A DNA stretch of 64,000 bases from Pseudomonas silesiensis (GTDB taxonomy: Bacteria > Pseudomonadota > Gammaproteobacteria > Pseudomonadales > Pseudomonadaceae). Positions within the stretch are counted from its first letter, which is position 1. Each line of letters opens with the position of its first letter. Below, piece after piece: positions 27,988-36,919 of this stretch. Where the stretch lies: positions 2,314,501-2,378,500 of the forward strand of contig NZ_CP014870.1 of the NCBI RefSeq assembly GCF_001661075.1, written 5' to 3'. Under the pieces are notes generated by a model, which did not search any database, was not told the DNA's origin, and worked only from the letters and a program-made list of their open reading frames with translations. The position numbers were made by a program, and so were the translations under genes.

Positions 27988-28409
27988 TTATCGTAACCAG
28001 GGATTTTCGGCCAGGTGCCTGGATTCGAAACTGCGGATCTGCCCGGCACGCTGCAGCGTGGTGCCGATGGCGTCCAGGCCGAGCAGCAGCGATTGCTTGC
28101 GCAGTTCATCGATCTCGAACGGGATCACCGAACCGTCGGCCAAGCGGATGTTTTGCTCGGGCAGATTCACGCTGATCGTTGCTGACTGAGCATCGCTGAT
28201 AACGCTTGCGATTTGATTCAGTTGATCCTCGGACAGCTGAATCGCCAACACCCCGTTTCGCTGACAGTTGTCATAGAAAATCCCGGCAAAGCTCGTGCCG
28301 ATCAGCGCCCTGATCCCCACTTGCTTCAAGCCCCAGACCGCATGCTCGCGACTCGAACCACAACCAAAGTTGGGCCCGACCACCAGGAACGCGGCGTCGC
28401 TCCAGGCAG
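27988..28409 (-). pseudogene. leuD-like remnant (isopropylmalate dehydratase small subunit family)
   Basis: This minus-strand frame encodes the LeuD swivel domain core, starting with [20 protein letters not shown] and continuing to AENPWLR. Normal LeuD proteins have about 70 further residues before this motif; here the frame upstream is unrelated sequence and then joins a leuC fragment in another frame. A start at 28383 would give 131 residues and truncate the fold. I read it as the surviving 3' part of a second leuD-type gene after an internal deletion. It is probably not the leucine-pathway copy. Confidence 0.72.
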
Positions 28410-28507
28410 GTGTAGACCAGGGTTTGCGACGCCAGCAAGTGTTCGATTTCAGAGGTGCCGATACCGAAACCGAAGGCGCCCAACGCCCCGTAAGTCGTGG
28501 TGTGACT
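28410..28507 (-). pseudogene. Internal fragment of a leuC-like gene (aconitase family large subunit)
   Basis: Minus-strand reading gives [20 protein letters not shown] and [12 protein letters not shown], which is the internal DSHT...[18 protein letters not shown] region of LeuC-type dehydratases. Only about 33 residues remain; an in-frame stop lies shortly upstream, and after the fragment the frame runs out of phase with leuD. Together with the leuD remnant it marks a deleted leuC-leuD operon. Confidence 0.7.
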
Positions 28508-28615
28508 AAAACGACAGAATATTCATCGCGGAATCTGCATCAAGAGCCGTTAAGTGAAGGCGTTGCGCACGTATTGTGAATAATGAGTTGCACGCAGAAG
28601 GAGAGGCGAGCGCTA

Positions 28616-28708
28616 ATCTGTGGCGAGGGAGCTTGCAGTGGGAGTAACGGTCTTGATGGCCTTTATTTTTGAGGCTTATTTGATAGACCGCAGTGCTCCC
28701 ACAGGGGG
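28616..28708. repeat. Degenerate REP-like inverted repeat
   Basis: GTGGCGAGGGAGCTTGC and AGTGGGAG face GTGCTCCCACAGGGG about 60 bases later, an imperfect hairpin related to the REP elements elsewhere in the window. Confidence 0.4.
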
Positions 28709-28718
28709 ATGCGCCCAA

Positions 28719-29474
28719 TCAGCCATGCGTGGCGTTCTTGAGCCAGCTTTCAAAACTCGTCGTGCCCAGGATCGTATTGTCGCCCGGCGTCAGCGACTGG
28801 TCGTCGATCGGCGCTCCGAAGTACGGAACGGTACCGTCCGAAACCGCCTGGCGCGGATCCTTGATGTGTTTCAGGTACTCACTGACGAACTCCACCAGCG
28901 GTCGGCGCTCGGGGCCGGCCACTTCCACGGTCTGGTTGCTCGGCATTTTCAAGGCGATATCGGTCAGTGCCGCCGCCACATCGATCGAGGCCACCGGTTG
29001 CAACGCGGCGCAATTCAGGTGGATGGTGTCGCCGTCCTCGCGGCCCGAGAAGGCAATGGCGCTGATGAACTCGAAGAATTGCGTGGCCCGCAGGATGGAG
29101 TAGGGAATGCCCGAGGCCTTGATCAGTTTTTCCTGGGCCATTTTTGCCCGGAAGTAGCCGCTGTCGAGCATCCGTTCGGTACCGACAACGCCCAGCGCAA
29201 CATGGTGTCTGATACCGTTGACTTTCTCCGCCGCCAACAGGTTTTTCCCCGCCGTTTCGAAAAAATGCAAGGCCGCGTGGTCTTCGAATGAGGGCGAGTT
29301 GGCCACGTCGACCACCACGTCGGCATTGTTCAACGCATCGAGCAACCCTTCACCACTGATGACGTTGACGCCGGTACTGGGTGACGCCGCCAGGGTTTCA
29401 TGCCCCAGTGCCTGCAGGTTTTTGCACAGTTGGCTGCCGATCAGGCCGGTGCCGCCGATGACGACGATTTTCAT
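28719..29474 (-). CDS. NmrA-like NAD(P)-binding SDR protein
   Basis: A 251-residue Rossmann protein of the NmrA/atypical short-chain dehydrogenase type. MKIVVIGGTGLIGSQLCKNL holds the GxxGxxG nucleotide motif; there is no YxxxK active-site pair, so it is likely a redox sensor or an NADPH-dependent reductase of unknown substrate. The open frame continues 24 codons further upstream, but the family N-terminus starts at this ATG. It is close to no obvious partner. Confidence 0.85.
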   Translation of the reverse strand: MKIVVIGGTGLIGSQLCKNLQALGHETLAASPSTGVNVISGEGLLDALNNADVVVDVANSPSFEDHAALHFFETAGKNLLAAEKVNGIRHHVALGVVGTERMLDSGYFRAKMAQEKLIKASGIPYSILRATQFFEFISAIAFSGREDGDTIHLNCAALQPVASIDVAAALTDIALKMPSNQTVEVAGPERRPLVEFVSEYLKHIKDPRQAVSDGTVPYFGAPIDDQSLTPGDNTILGTTSFESWLKNATHG

Positions 29475-29678
29475 GGTCGGTTGTCCGTTGCGGTGAGTGC
29501 TGCATTCATTAAACACCCGCTGAACGGGAACGTCGGGCGCACCCATGCGTGGACCGACAGGTGGTCGGAAGTCCGCGCGCCAAGTGGAATAAACCGCGTT
29601 TCTTTGCTTTAGTCCACCTGTGGCTGGCCGGTGCGCCCAGCACCCCGACGCAGCAGTAAGCCCTGACGGAAGAATCCC

Positions 29679-30248
29679 ATGAGCCCTCGATTTTCACCTT
29701 CCGCCGCCTGGGTTGCCGCACTCGCATTCGCAGCCTTGCCCTGCATCGAGGCGGCCGAATACACCCAGGTCAATACGACTGCCAGCACCATTGCCTTCAC
29801 CTATAAGCAGTTCACCTCGCGGGCCTATGGCACCTTTGGCAAATTCGCCGCCACCCTCGATTTCGACACGGAAAATCCCGCCGCCGCCCACGCTGCCCTC
29901 AGCATCGACCTCGACAGCATCGACGCCGGCAGCAGCGATGCCAACGAAGAACTGCAGAAACCCGCCTGGTTCGACACGGCGAATCATCCAGTGGCGAGGT
30001 TTGAATCGAGTGGCGTGCAAGCGCTGGGCAACGATCGCTACCTGATCACCGGCCAACTCACGCTCAGGGGGATGACGCGCGTGGTGGAGGTACCGGTGCA
30101 GCTCAAGGCCGACGACGCCATCGGCATATTCGATGGTCAGCTGACGGTAAAACGCAGCGACTTCGACATCGGCGAAGGCGAATGGGCCGATGGCGTGGTG
30201 TCCAACGATATCCACATCCGGTTTCGCATGGTTGCGCCACAGCAGTAG
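29679..30248 (+). CDS. YceI-family periplasmic protein
   Basis: A 189-residue exported protein with a signal peptide ending near EAAEY (about residue 25). It shows the YceI lipocalin-like pattern: STIAFTYKQFTSRAYGTFGK, IDLDSIDAGS, WFDTANHPVARFESS, and LRGMTRVVEVPV. YceI proteins bind amphiphilic or isoprenoid-like ligands in the periplasm and are often acid- or stress-responsive. Single gene; no operon partner. Confidence 0.9.
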   Translation: MSPRFSPSAAWVAALAFAALPCIEAAEYTQVNTTASTIAFTYKQFTSRAYGTFGKFAATLDFDTENPAAAHAALSIDLDSIDAGSSDANEELQKPAWFDTANHPVARFESSGVQALGNDRYLITGQLTLRGMTRVVEVPVQLKADDAIGIFDGQLTVKRSDFDIGEGEWADGVVSNDIHIRFRMVAPQQ

Positions 30249-30299
30249 CGTCAGGACGTCCATGGAGCCCATGTCCTGGCGTTGTGGAATCCGATCGCC

Positions 30300-30905
30300 C
30301 TAGACAAAGACTTCCTGCTGGTCTGTCTTGCGTTTTCTGAGTGCGGCCAGCATATCCCTCTCGGTCATCCCGCTGGCCCAGGAAGGGCGCAGTTGATAGT
30401 GGGGCTCATCCTTGAAGGTTTTCCAGTTTCCGCCCCACTCCAGACCCAGGTCCATCGCCAATACCCCGACGGCTTTGTACTTGGGCGAATTGCCCAGGTA
30501 CTTGCCCCCTTCGAAGATACCGATATCGAACGCGATGCCGAAGTTATGGTTGGACTGGCCACCTTTGGCATTGGTGACCGTCGGGCCATTGTCAGGGCGA
30601 CCTCTGGCGTAAAGCGCATCTTGTTCCTCGTAAGTTCTTAGTCCACTGATGATCTTGATGGTGATGCCGTTAAGTCTGGCTTTCTGTATGAGTGCAATGG
30701 CATAGGGGCGCACTGGCGGCAGCAAGGTGTCGATGGTCTTTTTACTTTTGGGGTCCAGGTCGGCGCTGGAGTTATCTGCCAACGTTGCGGCTTGATCGGG
30801 TATCAGGCGTTGGGCAATGGCGGTCCAGGTTTGTGGCCCGGGTTTACCGTCGACTTCTACGCCGACAGCGGCTTGAACGGCACAGATCAGTTGTTGGATA
30901 TCCAT
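30300..30905 (-). CDS. M15-family peptidase, endolysin-like
   Basis: A 201-residue protein with a short N-terminal region resembling a peptidoglycan-binding domain (VEVDGKPGPQTWTAI) and an M15 LD-/DD-peptidase domain. Zinc and catalytic residues are visible in SGLRTYEEQDALYARGR, SNHNFGIAFDIG and EWGGNW...EPHYQL. Relatives cut peptide cross-links of the wall. There is no signal peptide and no holin or phage gene nearby, so how it reaches the wall is open. It is divergent from a lipase-like gene across an AT-rich 334-base gap. Confidence 0.87.
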   Translation of the reverse strand: MDIQQLICAVQAAVGVEVDGKPGPQTWTAIAQRLIPDQAATLADNSSADLDPKSKKTIDTLLPPVRPYAIALIQKARLNGITIKIISGLRTYEEQDALYARGRPDNGPTVTNAKGGQSNHNFGIAFDIGIFEGGKYLGNSPKYKAVGVLAMDLGLEWGGNWKTFKDEPHYQLRPSWASGMTERDMLAALRKRKTDQQEVFV

Positions 30906-31239
30906 TGCTCTGTACTCTTTGTGTTAATTGAATTTTACAGCGGTTGTTAATGTAGGTTTACAGTCCTGCTGTGGATTTTTATAAGGGATTAGTTAAACGT
31001 TAGATGCTGTGGCGGAATTGATCAACTTGTCTGGGGTGATATAAGCTGTATCATTGTTATTACATATCTGTAACGCTGACTTATCAGGTTTGGTGAGTTT
31101 GGTGGTTTATCGTTAATGTTTGTTGCTGATACCAGGCGTCTCATCTAAGTTATCTTGGGAGCCGTTTACAAGTGCAGGCTATTGATAGACGGCACGTTCA
31201 CTTTCTATGTCCGGCAGGCTGTCGGAAAGGAAGGTCACG
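30906..31239. other. AT-rich divergent intergenic region
   Basis: No gene is seen. The region is clearly more AT-rich than the window average and must hold the promoters of the two divergent genes. A possible + strand sigma-70 site is TTGATC (31018-31023) with TATAAG (31040-31045), spacing 16. The composition may point to acquisition of the pair or to a silenced (H-NS/MvaT-like) regulatory region. Confidence 0.45.
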
Positions 31240-32808
31240 ATGGCCAAACCCACCCGCAGGCCGCAACCCCTGATATTGATCCGCGGGTTCGGCGGGCTCA
31301 ACGTCGAAGACGAGAAAAAGACCGCCTATCAAGGCTTCAACGACGGCACGGTCTACCCCCAGAAGCGTGGCGAAAACTACATTTATGAAGGGTTTATCCT
31401 CAGATTCTTGAAGTCTTCCTGGCAATACCAGGATGCAACTAATGTCGTCGGCTATTACGGTGAAAATGTCAGTCTGATCGCGCCGGCCATTCCTGCTGAA
31501 CTGAAGACACTGGATTTGGACTTTTTCAGCAAAGGCAAGTTGATCATCGATCCGGCCATGGCGTTGCACCTGGTACGCACGGCGAATGACCCTAATCGGA
31601 CATTGTGGGTATTTCGCTACTACGATCTCAATGATCGCAAAATGGTCGCCTACGGCGCTGCACTGCTGCGTCTGATCGACTTTATCCGGGCCCTGGCCAA
31701 GCTCAAGAACCCTGGGCAACCTGAGCCGATGGTCAATATCATCGCTCACTCCATGGGCGGTCTATTGGTCCGGCAGGCGATTCAACAGACGATTCCGGAT
31801 GCTAAACGCAAGCCAGCCGATCTGATCAACAAAGTGGTGACTCTCGGTACGCCCCATCAAGGCATTGCTTTTCAAGTGTTGAAAAAATGGGTCGGGACCG
31901 AGGCGCAAAACGAGATCGAGCATTTCAATCCCGACATTCAAAAAAGCACGGACAACACAACGTCATTCACTAAATTTGGCGAGTGCTTCCCGCTGGATCG
32001 CCTGTTGACCGTGGTGGGTACCAACTACAAATCCTACGATGTCGGTTCTGCCTCCCTGGGTAACCGGCTGTTTTCCGTGGCCGACGAATTCGGCATGAAC
32101 TACAACCGCAGCGACGGCCTGGTCAAACAGAGCTACGCGCAGATTCCGGGTGCGCCACGAACCTTCGTGCACAAGTGTCATGGCGGTTTCGACTCGCTGG
32201 TAACGGCCCGGGAGTCGTTCGAGATCGCCACGCGATTCTTCTTTGGCAACGTCAAAGTGCGGTTGCGGCTGGTGGAAGGTGAAGTGCTGCGCGGCATGGA
32301 TATGTTCGGCAAGAGCGAGTTCTTTTTCGGCGTCTCGATCAAACCGCGCGGGGTCGATTTCGAACTGTTCCATCAGGGCGCCGATTCGGAAAACTGCTAT
32401 GGCCCTTTTACCAAGACCAGCCTGACCGACCCGGCTGTGGAGTTCGGCTGGGCCGGCCCCGACCGGCTGATTTGGGAAGGGTATCTCAACACCACGCCCA
32501 TTCTGGAAGATGCCAGCATCAGCAAAAAAGACATGGTCATGCGCCTGGACTTTTATGTCGGCGAGCGCGATCTGTTTGGGGTGGGTTTTTCCGATAATGT
32601 GATTTTCAGAAAGCAGTACTACGTCCGCGGATTGCTGTTGCCGCCTTACACCATGTTTATCCATGACGGAGAGCAGTTCGCGGCACCCGGTTATGTCGAC
32701 GATCCCAAGACGCTGATGACAAAAGTGGCCAAGGGATGGGAATTCGATGTGACGGGGACAGGCTTCAAGGGGCGTTTCAGGATAGAGATTGACCAGGTGC
32801 CTGAGTGA
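31240..32808 (+). CDS. Alpha/beta-hydrolase lipase-like protein
   Basis: A 522-residue protein. The first ~330 residues are an alpha/beta-hydrolase of the triacylglycerol lipase/PGAP1-like kind: LILIRGFGG near the start (oxyanion region), the nucleophile elbow IIAHSMGGLLVRQ, then VVTLGTPHQGIAF, and a candidate acid and His in RSDGLVKQSYA and FVHKCHGGFDSL. The last ~180 residues (VKVRLRLVEGEVL onward) form an unrecognised beta-rich domain. ATG 31240 is preceded by AAGGAAGG; an upstream in-frame ATG at 31207 lacks this. No signal peptide. Possible roles are an intracellular esterase or a secreted lipase effector; the latter is only an inference. Confidence 0.82.
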   Translation: MAKPTRRPQPLILIRGFGGLNVEDEKKTAYQGFNDGTVYPQKRGENYIYEGFILRFLKSSWQYQDATNVVGYYGENVSLIAPAIPAELKTLDLDFFSKGKLIIDPAMALHLVRTANDPNRTLWVFRYYDLNDRKMVAYGAALLRLIDFIRALAKLKNPGQPEPMVNIIAHSMGGLLVRQAIQQTIPDAKRKPADLINKVVTLGTPHQGIAFQVLKKWVGTEAQNEIEHFNPDIQKSTDNTTSFTKFGECFPLDRLLTVVGTNYKSYDVGSASLGNRLFSVADEFGMNYNRSDGLVKQSYAQIPGAPRTFVHKCHGGFDSLVTARESFEIATRFFFGNVKVRLRLVEGEVLRGMDMFGKSEFFFGVSIKPRGVDFELFHQGADSENCYGPFTKTSLTDPAVEFGWAGPDRLIWEGYLNTTPILEDASISKKDMVMRLDFYVGERDLFGVGFSDNVIFRKQYYVRGLLLPPYTMFIHDGEQFAAPGYVDDPKTLMTKVAKGWEFDVTGTGFKGRFRIEIDQVPE

Positions 32809-32870
32809 TAAACCTGAATTTGCCGGAGTGGGCGAGGGGGCCAAGGCTTTGGTTTAGCGGTGTTGCTAAG

Positions 32871-32974
32871 GGCCCCATCGCGGGCAATCCCGCTCCCACA
32901 GTGATCAAGGCTGTTGCACAAATAGAGTGAATAGCACAATACCCTGTGGGAGCGGGCTTGCCCGCGATGGGGCC
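32871..32974. repeat. REP pair (BIME)
   Basis: GGCCCCATCGCGGGCAATCC and its near-perfect inverse (GGATTGCCCGCGATGGGGCC pattern) flank about 55 bases. It lies in the 376-base gap 32809-33184, where I see no gene. Confidence 0.8.
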
Positions 32975-33184
32975 GGCACAGTCAACACTTCAATCACCTG
33001 ACCCACCGGCATCAGCCCCGATGCAGCCTCGCATTGTGAAACCTGACCGGGCACTCGTGACGCAGGGCGTGGGGAGCAATCATGCCAACGCAGAGTACTT
33101 TTGCGAGTAACCCGCCTCGACACGTTATGATAGGCAGCCCCGCGATCAACGCTTCACATCCGCCCCACGGAGTCAGCCCCTGCA

Positions 33185-33865
33185 ATGCCCCAGATCACCC
33201 ATTACCAATCCCCCTGCCCAGAGCCCGTCAACAGCCAGATCCTGCAAATGGTCGTCGACTACCTCACCGACATCAGCATGGTCGCGATCCCGCCGAGCAA
33301 CCTGCTGTACAACATCTACCAGTACGCGATCGGCTATGAGGTTCATCTCTATCTGGAGGCCTTGAACGGGACGAAGGGGATTGCCGTGGAGTTGCTGGTC
33401 GCGACCGACGATGACGACCCGGAAAAGGTAGTCGGCTTTTTGCTGTACCTGCCGGTCAAGGATGATCCTGACGCGTGCGGCGTGGCGTATATGGCGGTGC
33501 ATGCAAGTCATCGGCGCCAGGGCATTGCCCGGCGGATGCTGCGGGAGATGGTCGGCCGCTACCCCCATGCCGAATTGAACTGCGCCGTGGCCAAGGTGCC
33601 GTATTTCGAGTCGATGGGCTTTCAGGTGGTGGGCGTGCGTGGGACTCAGGTGCTGATGAACACTCGCGACCATGGCAGTGAAGGTTTGATGGGGCTGTTG
33701 GATGTAGCGTCGATCTACAGCTCGCTGGAGGTGCGGCAGATCCATACGTATCTGCTGCAGAAACACGGCAAGCGGGCGATGCTCGATGCGGAAAAGCAGC
33801 GGGATCGGCATCTGGACCAGATGACGCGCAAGGCGCAAGAGTTTGTGCGCGAGCGGCTGGGGTAA
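33185..33865 (+). CDS. GNAT-family N-acetyltransferase
   Basis: A 226-residue protein whose middle has the acetyl-CoA-binding pattern: VAYMAVHASHRRQGIARRML (R/Q-x-x-G-x-A loop) followed by NCAVAKVPYFESMGFQVVG. Substrate unknown. A C-terminal ~60-residue helical extension goes beyond the usual fold. Single gene. Confidence 0.87.
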   Translation: MPQITHYQSPCPEPVNSQILQMVVDYLTDISMVAIPPSNLLYNIYQYAIGYEVHLYLEALNGTKGIAVELLVATDDDDPEKVVGFLLYLPVKDDPDACGVAYMAVHASHRRQGIARRMLREMVGRYPHAELNCAVAKVPYFESMGFQVVGVRGTQVLMNTRDHGSEGLMGLLDVASIYSSLEVRQIHTYLLQKHGKRAMLDAEKQRDRHLDQMTRKAQEFVRERLG

Positions 33866-33873
33866 CCCGGTTA

Positions 33874-33905
33874 ACGGTGGGAGCGGGCTTGCTCGCGAAG
33901 GCGGC
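33874..33905. repeat. Single REP unit
   Basis: GGTGGGAGCGGGCTTGCTCG between convergent genes, without an obvious partner. Confidence 0.6.
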
Positions 33906-33914
33906 GGCTCGGTC

Positions 33915-34850
33915 TCACTGCCTGAACACCAACGCCTTCAACCCGCATTCAACATCCGCATCCGGAAATTCCGGCGGGTTCTCCAGCCGTTGCTCGAAGC
34001 GCAGGCTCGGCGCTTCACGCATGACGCCCTCGATCAGGAAGTCCGCGCCGAATGCCGGGTCGTTCATGCAGGCCAGCACCATACCTTGGGGGCTGAGCAA
34101 CTCCGGCAGGCGACGCAACACTCGCTGGTAGTCCTTGGTCAGCAGAAAACTGCCTTTCTGAAAGGACGGCGGGTCAATGATCACCAGGTCGTACGGGCCC
34201 TTGCCGATGACTTTGCCCCAGGACTTGAACAGGTCGTGGCCCAGAAACGTCACCCTGCCCAGGTCATGTCCGTTCAGTCGGTGATTGTCACGGCCTCGGC
34301 TCAGCGCCGGGCTGGACATGTCCAGGTTGACCACATGGGTCGCGCCGCCTTCGATGGCGGCCACCGAAAAGCCGCAGGTGTAGGCAAACAGATTCAACAC
34401 GCGTTTGCCCTGGGCATTGGCCCGCACCCAGTCGCGGCCGTAGCGCATGTCGAGGAACAGGCCGGTATTCTGTTTGCGCCCAAGGTCGACCCGATAACGC
34501 AGGCCGCCCTCGGTGATGGTCATGTCCTCGATCGCCTCCCCGAGCAGCCACTCGGTGGTGCTTTGCAGCAGATAACGATGTTGCAACGCCAAGGTATGAG
34601 CACCGGATGTTGCCCACTCAGATGATTGAGTGAGTTGCAGCAGCCGCTGTTTCAACGCCTCCAGTTGCGCCGCTTCGGGTTCCTTGAACAGCGACACCAG
34701 CACCACGCCCTGCAACCAGTCCACCGTCAATTGCTCCAGCCCCGGCCAGCAGCGACCGCGGCCGTGGAACAGCCGGCGGGTTTCTGCCGGGGCGGCGGCC
34801 AGGGCTTTGAGCAAATGATCGTGGAGGATGGAGAGCGCGTCAGAGTTCAT
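33915..34850 (-). CDS. RlmI-like class I SAM methyltransferase
   Basis: A 311-residue protein of the YccW/RlmI branch of S-adenosylmethionine methyltransferases, probably acting on 23S rRNA cytosine. Visible are RVLNLFAYTCGFSVAAIEGG (SAM motif I), VVNLDMS, and the IIDPPSFQKG motif IV. The N-terminal PUA domain of full RlmI is replaced by a shorter region, so the exact target may differ. Confidence 0.85.
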   Translation of the reverse strand: MNSDALSILHDHLLKALAAAPAETRRLFHGRGRCWPGLEQLTVDWLQGVVLVSLFKEPEAAQLEALKQRLLQLTQSSEWATSGAHTLALQHRYLLQSTTEWLLGEAIEDMTITEGGLRYRVDLGRKQNTGLFLDMRYGRDWVRANAQGKRVLNLFAYTCGFSVAAIEGGATHVVNLDMSSPALSRGRDNHRLNGHDLGRVTFLGHDLFKSWGKVIGKGPYDLVIIDPPSFQKGSFLLTKDYQRVLRRLPELLSPQGMVLACMNDPAFGADFLIEGVMREAPSLRFEQRLENPPEFPDADVECGLKALVFRQ

Positions 34851-35104
34851 CGGGCAGGGTCGGCAACAGGTTGGGGCGGCATTTTAAACACAAATGCTCC
34901 CCAACGAACCAACGGCGCACGGGTTTACCCGTCCACCGAATAGCTGACCGCCAATCGACGATCAAGTCTGATGATGGCGATGCCGGGGGCAAACAGGCGA
35001 CGCCTGCCTTGGCAATTATCACGATTAATTTAACTTTTCGTGAGGATTTGGCGATTGGCCGGCCCCCATACTCGGCTCCAACGACCAACCGCCGGGAACG
35101 CATC

Positions 35105-35713
35105 ATGTCCTCGCTACCTGCTTCATCCCATCCTCGCTGGCTACGCCTGACCCATTGGCTCAATGCGCTGGCGGTGCTGGTCATGGTCACCAGCGGCTGG
35201 CGGATCTATAACGCGTCGCCGCTTTACGAGTTCAGTTTTCCCGCTTCGATCACCCTGGGCGGCTGGCTCGGCGGTGCATTGCAATGGCACTTCGCAGCAA
35301 TGTGGTTGCTCGCCTTCAACGGTCTCGTCTACCTGATCCTCAACCTCTTCAGTGGTCGCCTGAAACGACGCTTTTTCCCCGTCTCGCCCCGTGGTGTCCT
35401 GCATGACCTGTGGGCCGCATTGCGCGGGCGGTTGGGGCATGCCGACCCGAGTCATTACAACCAGGTGCAACGGGTGGCGTACCTGTTCGTGATGGTCGAC
35501 ATCGCGCTGTTGGTGATCTCCGGGCTGGTGCTGTGGAAGTCCGTGCAATTCCCGCTCCTGCGTGAGTTGCTGGGCGGATACGAAGGCGCGCGGCATGTGC
35601 ATTTCATTGCGATGGCGTTGTTGGTGGCATTCGTCGCGGTGCATCTGTTGATGGTCGCGCTGGTACCCAAAACGTTGTGGGCCATGATCGTCGGTCGCAA
35701 GGAACCCGTATGA
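35105..35713 (+). CDS. Cytochrome b561-type membrane subunit
   Basis: A 202-residue protein with four membrane helices and the heme-ligand histidines expected for a b561-type cytochrome (RLTHWLNALAVLVMVTSGWR; HFAAMWLLAFNGLVYLIL; VHFIAMALLVAFVAVHLLMV). It overlaps the next gene, a molybdopterin oxidoreductase, by ATGA, so the two are translated together; it likely passes electrons between the quinone pool and that enzyme. The frame is open for 78 codons before this ATG, but there is no family match there. Confidence 0.87.
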   Translation: MSSLPASSHPRWLRLTHWLNALAVLVMVTSGWRIYNASPLYEFSFPASITLGGWLGGALQWHFAAMWLLAFNGLVYLILNLFSGRLKRRFFPVSPRGVLHDLWAALRGRLGHADPSHYNQVQRVAYLFVMVDIALLVISGLVLWKSVQFPLLRELLGGYEGARHVHFIAMALLVAFVAVHLLMVALVPKTLWAMIVGRKEPV

Positions 35714-36495
35714 AAAAGCACATCGAAGGCTCGGCGCTGGACGAGTCGTCCATCCTGACCGACGCCCGGAAAATCATTGCACCGCAGATCGAGGATCGTT
35801 CCCGTCGCAACTTCCTGATGCGCGGCCTGACCCTCGGCGGCGTGGCCATGTTGTCCGGCTGCAACCTGACCGACAACGACAGCGTCGAGACGGCCTTGTC
35901 CGCCATGTCCCGGTTCAACGATCGGGTGCAGGGCTGGCTGTTCAACCCCAACGCGATGGCGCCCACCTATCCTGAGTCGATGATCACCCGGCCGTTTCCC
36001 TTCAATGCCTTCTACGGCATCGATGAGGCACCGACGGTGGAGGAAGAGGCTTATCGCCTGGAAGTGACCGGGCTGGTCGCCGACAAGCGCAGCTGGCGCC
36101 TTGAAGAGCTGCGCGCCATGGCGCAGACCGAGCAGATCACCCGCCACATTTGCGTCGAAGGCTGGAGCGCGATCGGGCGCTGGGGCGGCGTGCGGTTCAG
36201 CGATTTCCTGAAACGGATCGGTGCCGACACCGATGCCAGATATGTCGGCTTCAAATGCGCGGACGACTATTACACCAGCATCGACATGGCCACCGCGCTG
36301 CATGCGCAAACCCTGATGGCGCTGACTTATGACGGCGCGGTGCTGCCTCGCGAGTACGGCTTCCCGATGAAGCTGCGCATGCCCACCAAGCTGGGCTACA
36401 AGAACCCCAAACACATACAGGCGATATTCGTCAGCAACACCTACAGCGGGGGCTACTGGGAAGACCAGGGGTACAACTGGTTCGGTGGCAGCTGA
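35710..36495 (+). CDS. Tat-exported molybdopterin oxidoreductase (sulfite oxidase/YedY-like)
   Basis: A 261-residue molybdenum-cofactor enzyme. The twin-arginine motif SRRNFLMRG near residue 35 is followed by a hydrophobic stretch and a lipobox-like LSGC, so it may be a Tat-exported lipoprotein. The Mo-binding Cys is in RHICVEGWSAIGRWGG, and FPMKLRMPTKLGYKNPKHIQ is typical of the sulfite oxidase fold. The partner cytochrome is encoded immediately upstream with a 4-base overlap. Periplasmic; the substrate may be a sulfoxide or similar, but it is unknown. Confidence 0.88.
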   Translation: MKKHIEGSALDESSILTDARKIIAPQIEDRSRRNFLMRGLTLGGVAMLSGCNLTDNDSVETALSAMSRFNDRVQGWLFNPNAMAPTYPESMITRPFPFNAFYGIDEAPTVEEEAYRLEVTGLVADKRSWRLEELRAMAQTEQITRHICVEGWSAIGRWGGVRFSDFLKRIGADTDARYVGFKCADDYYTSIDMATALHAQTLMALTYDGAVLPREYGFPMKLRMPTKLGYKNPKHIQAIFVSNTYSGGYWEDQGYNWFGGS

Positions 36496-36567
36496 CGACG
36501 TCTGGCAATTTTATTGCGCAGCTCACGCTGCGTTCATTCGCAACCTGTGATTCAAAGGAGTTTCATC

Positions 36568-36834
36568 ATGAAAGTGTTAACGACCGCAGTACTGTCGATG
36601 TGCCTGGCAATGGGTGCCGCCTCCGTGTTCGCTACCGATGCCATGAGCAACGACAGCATGAGCAAGGATTCGATGTCCAGGGACGCCATGAAAAAGGACG
36701 CCATGTCCAAGGATTCCATGGCCAAGGACTCGATGAAGAAAGACGAGATGTCCAAGGATTCCATGGGCAAAGACGCCATGAAAAAAGATGCCATGTCCAA
36801 GGACGCCATGAAGAAGGACGCCATGGCGCAGTAA
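36568..36834 (+). CDS. Pentapeptide MxKDx repeat protein
   Basis: An 88-residue exported protein: signal peptide of about 22 residues (MKVLTTAVLSMCLAMGAASV...), then 12 tandem pentapeptides of the form M-x-K/N/R-D-x (MSKDS, MKKDA and variants), coded by 36643-36822, ending MAQ. It belongs to the MxKDx repeat family, whose function is not known; the regular Met and Lys/Asp spacing suggests an amphipathic, oxidation- or metal-sensitive peptide. AAGGAG precedes ATG. It follows the molybdenum oxidoreductase. Confidence 0.9.
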   Translation: MKVLTTAVLSMCLAMGAASVFATDAMSNDSMSKDSMSRDAMKKDAMSKDSMAKDSMKKDEMSKDSMGKDAMKKDAMSKDAMKKDAMAQ

Positions 36835-36919
36835 TTCGAACACTGTCAGTCGTGAGCTACCGCTTTCAGGACTCTCGATTTTTGTCATTGCCTGTATCAA
36901 AAATGAATTTCCTCGGAGT

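Noticed and set aside
27988-28383. Intact small leuD gene
   Set aside because: It lacks the N-terminal third of the fold, and the sequence upstream continues into a leuC fragment in another frame, so it is a remnant.
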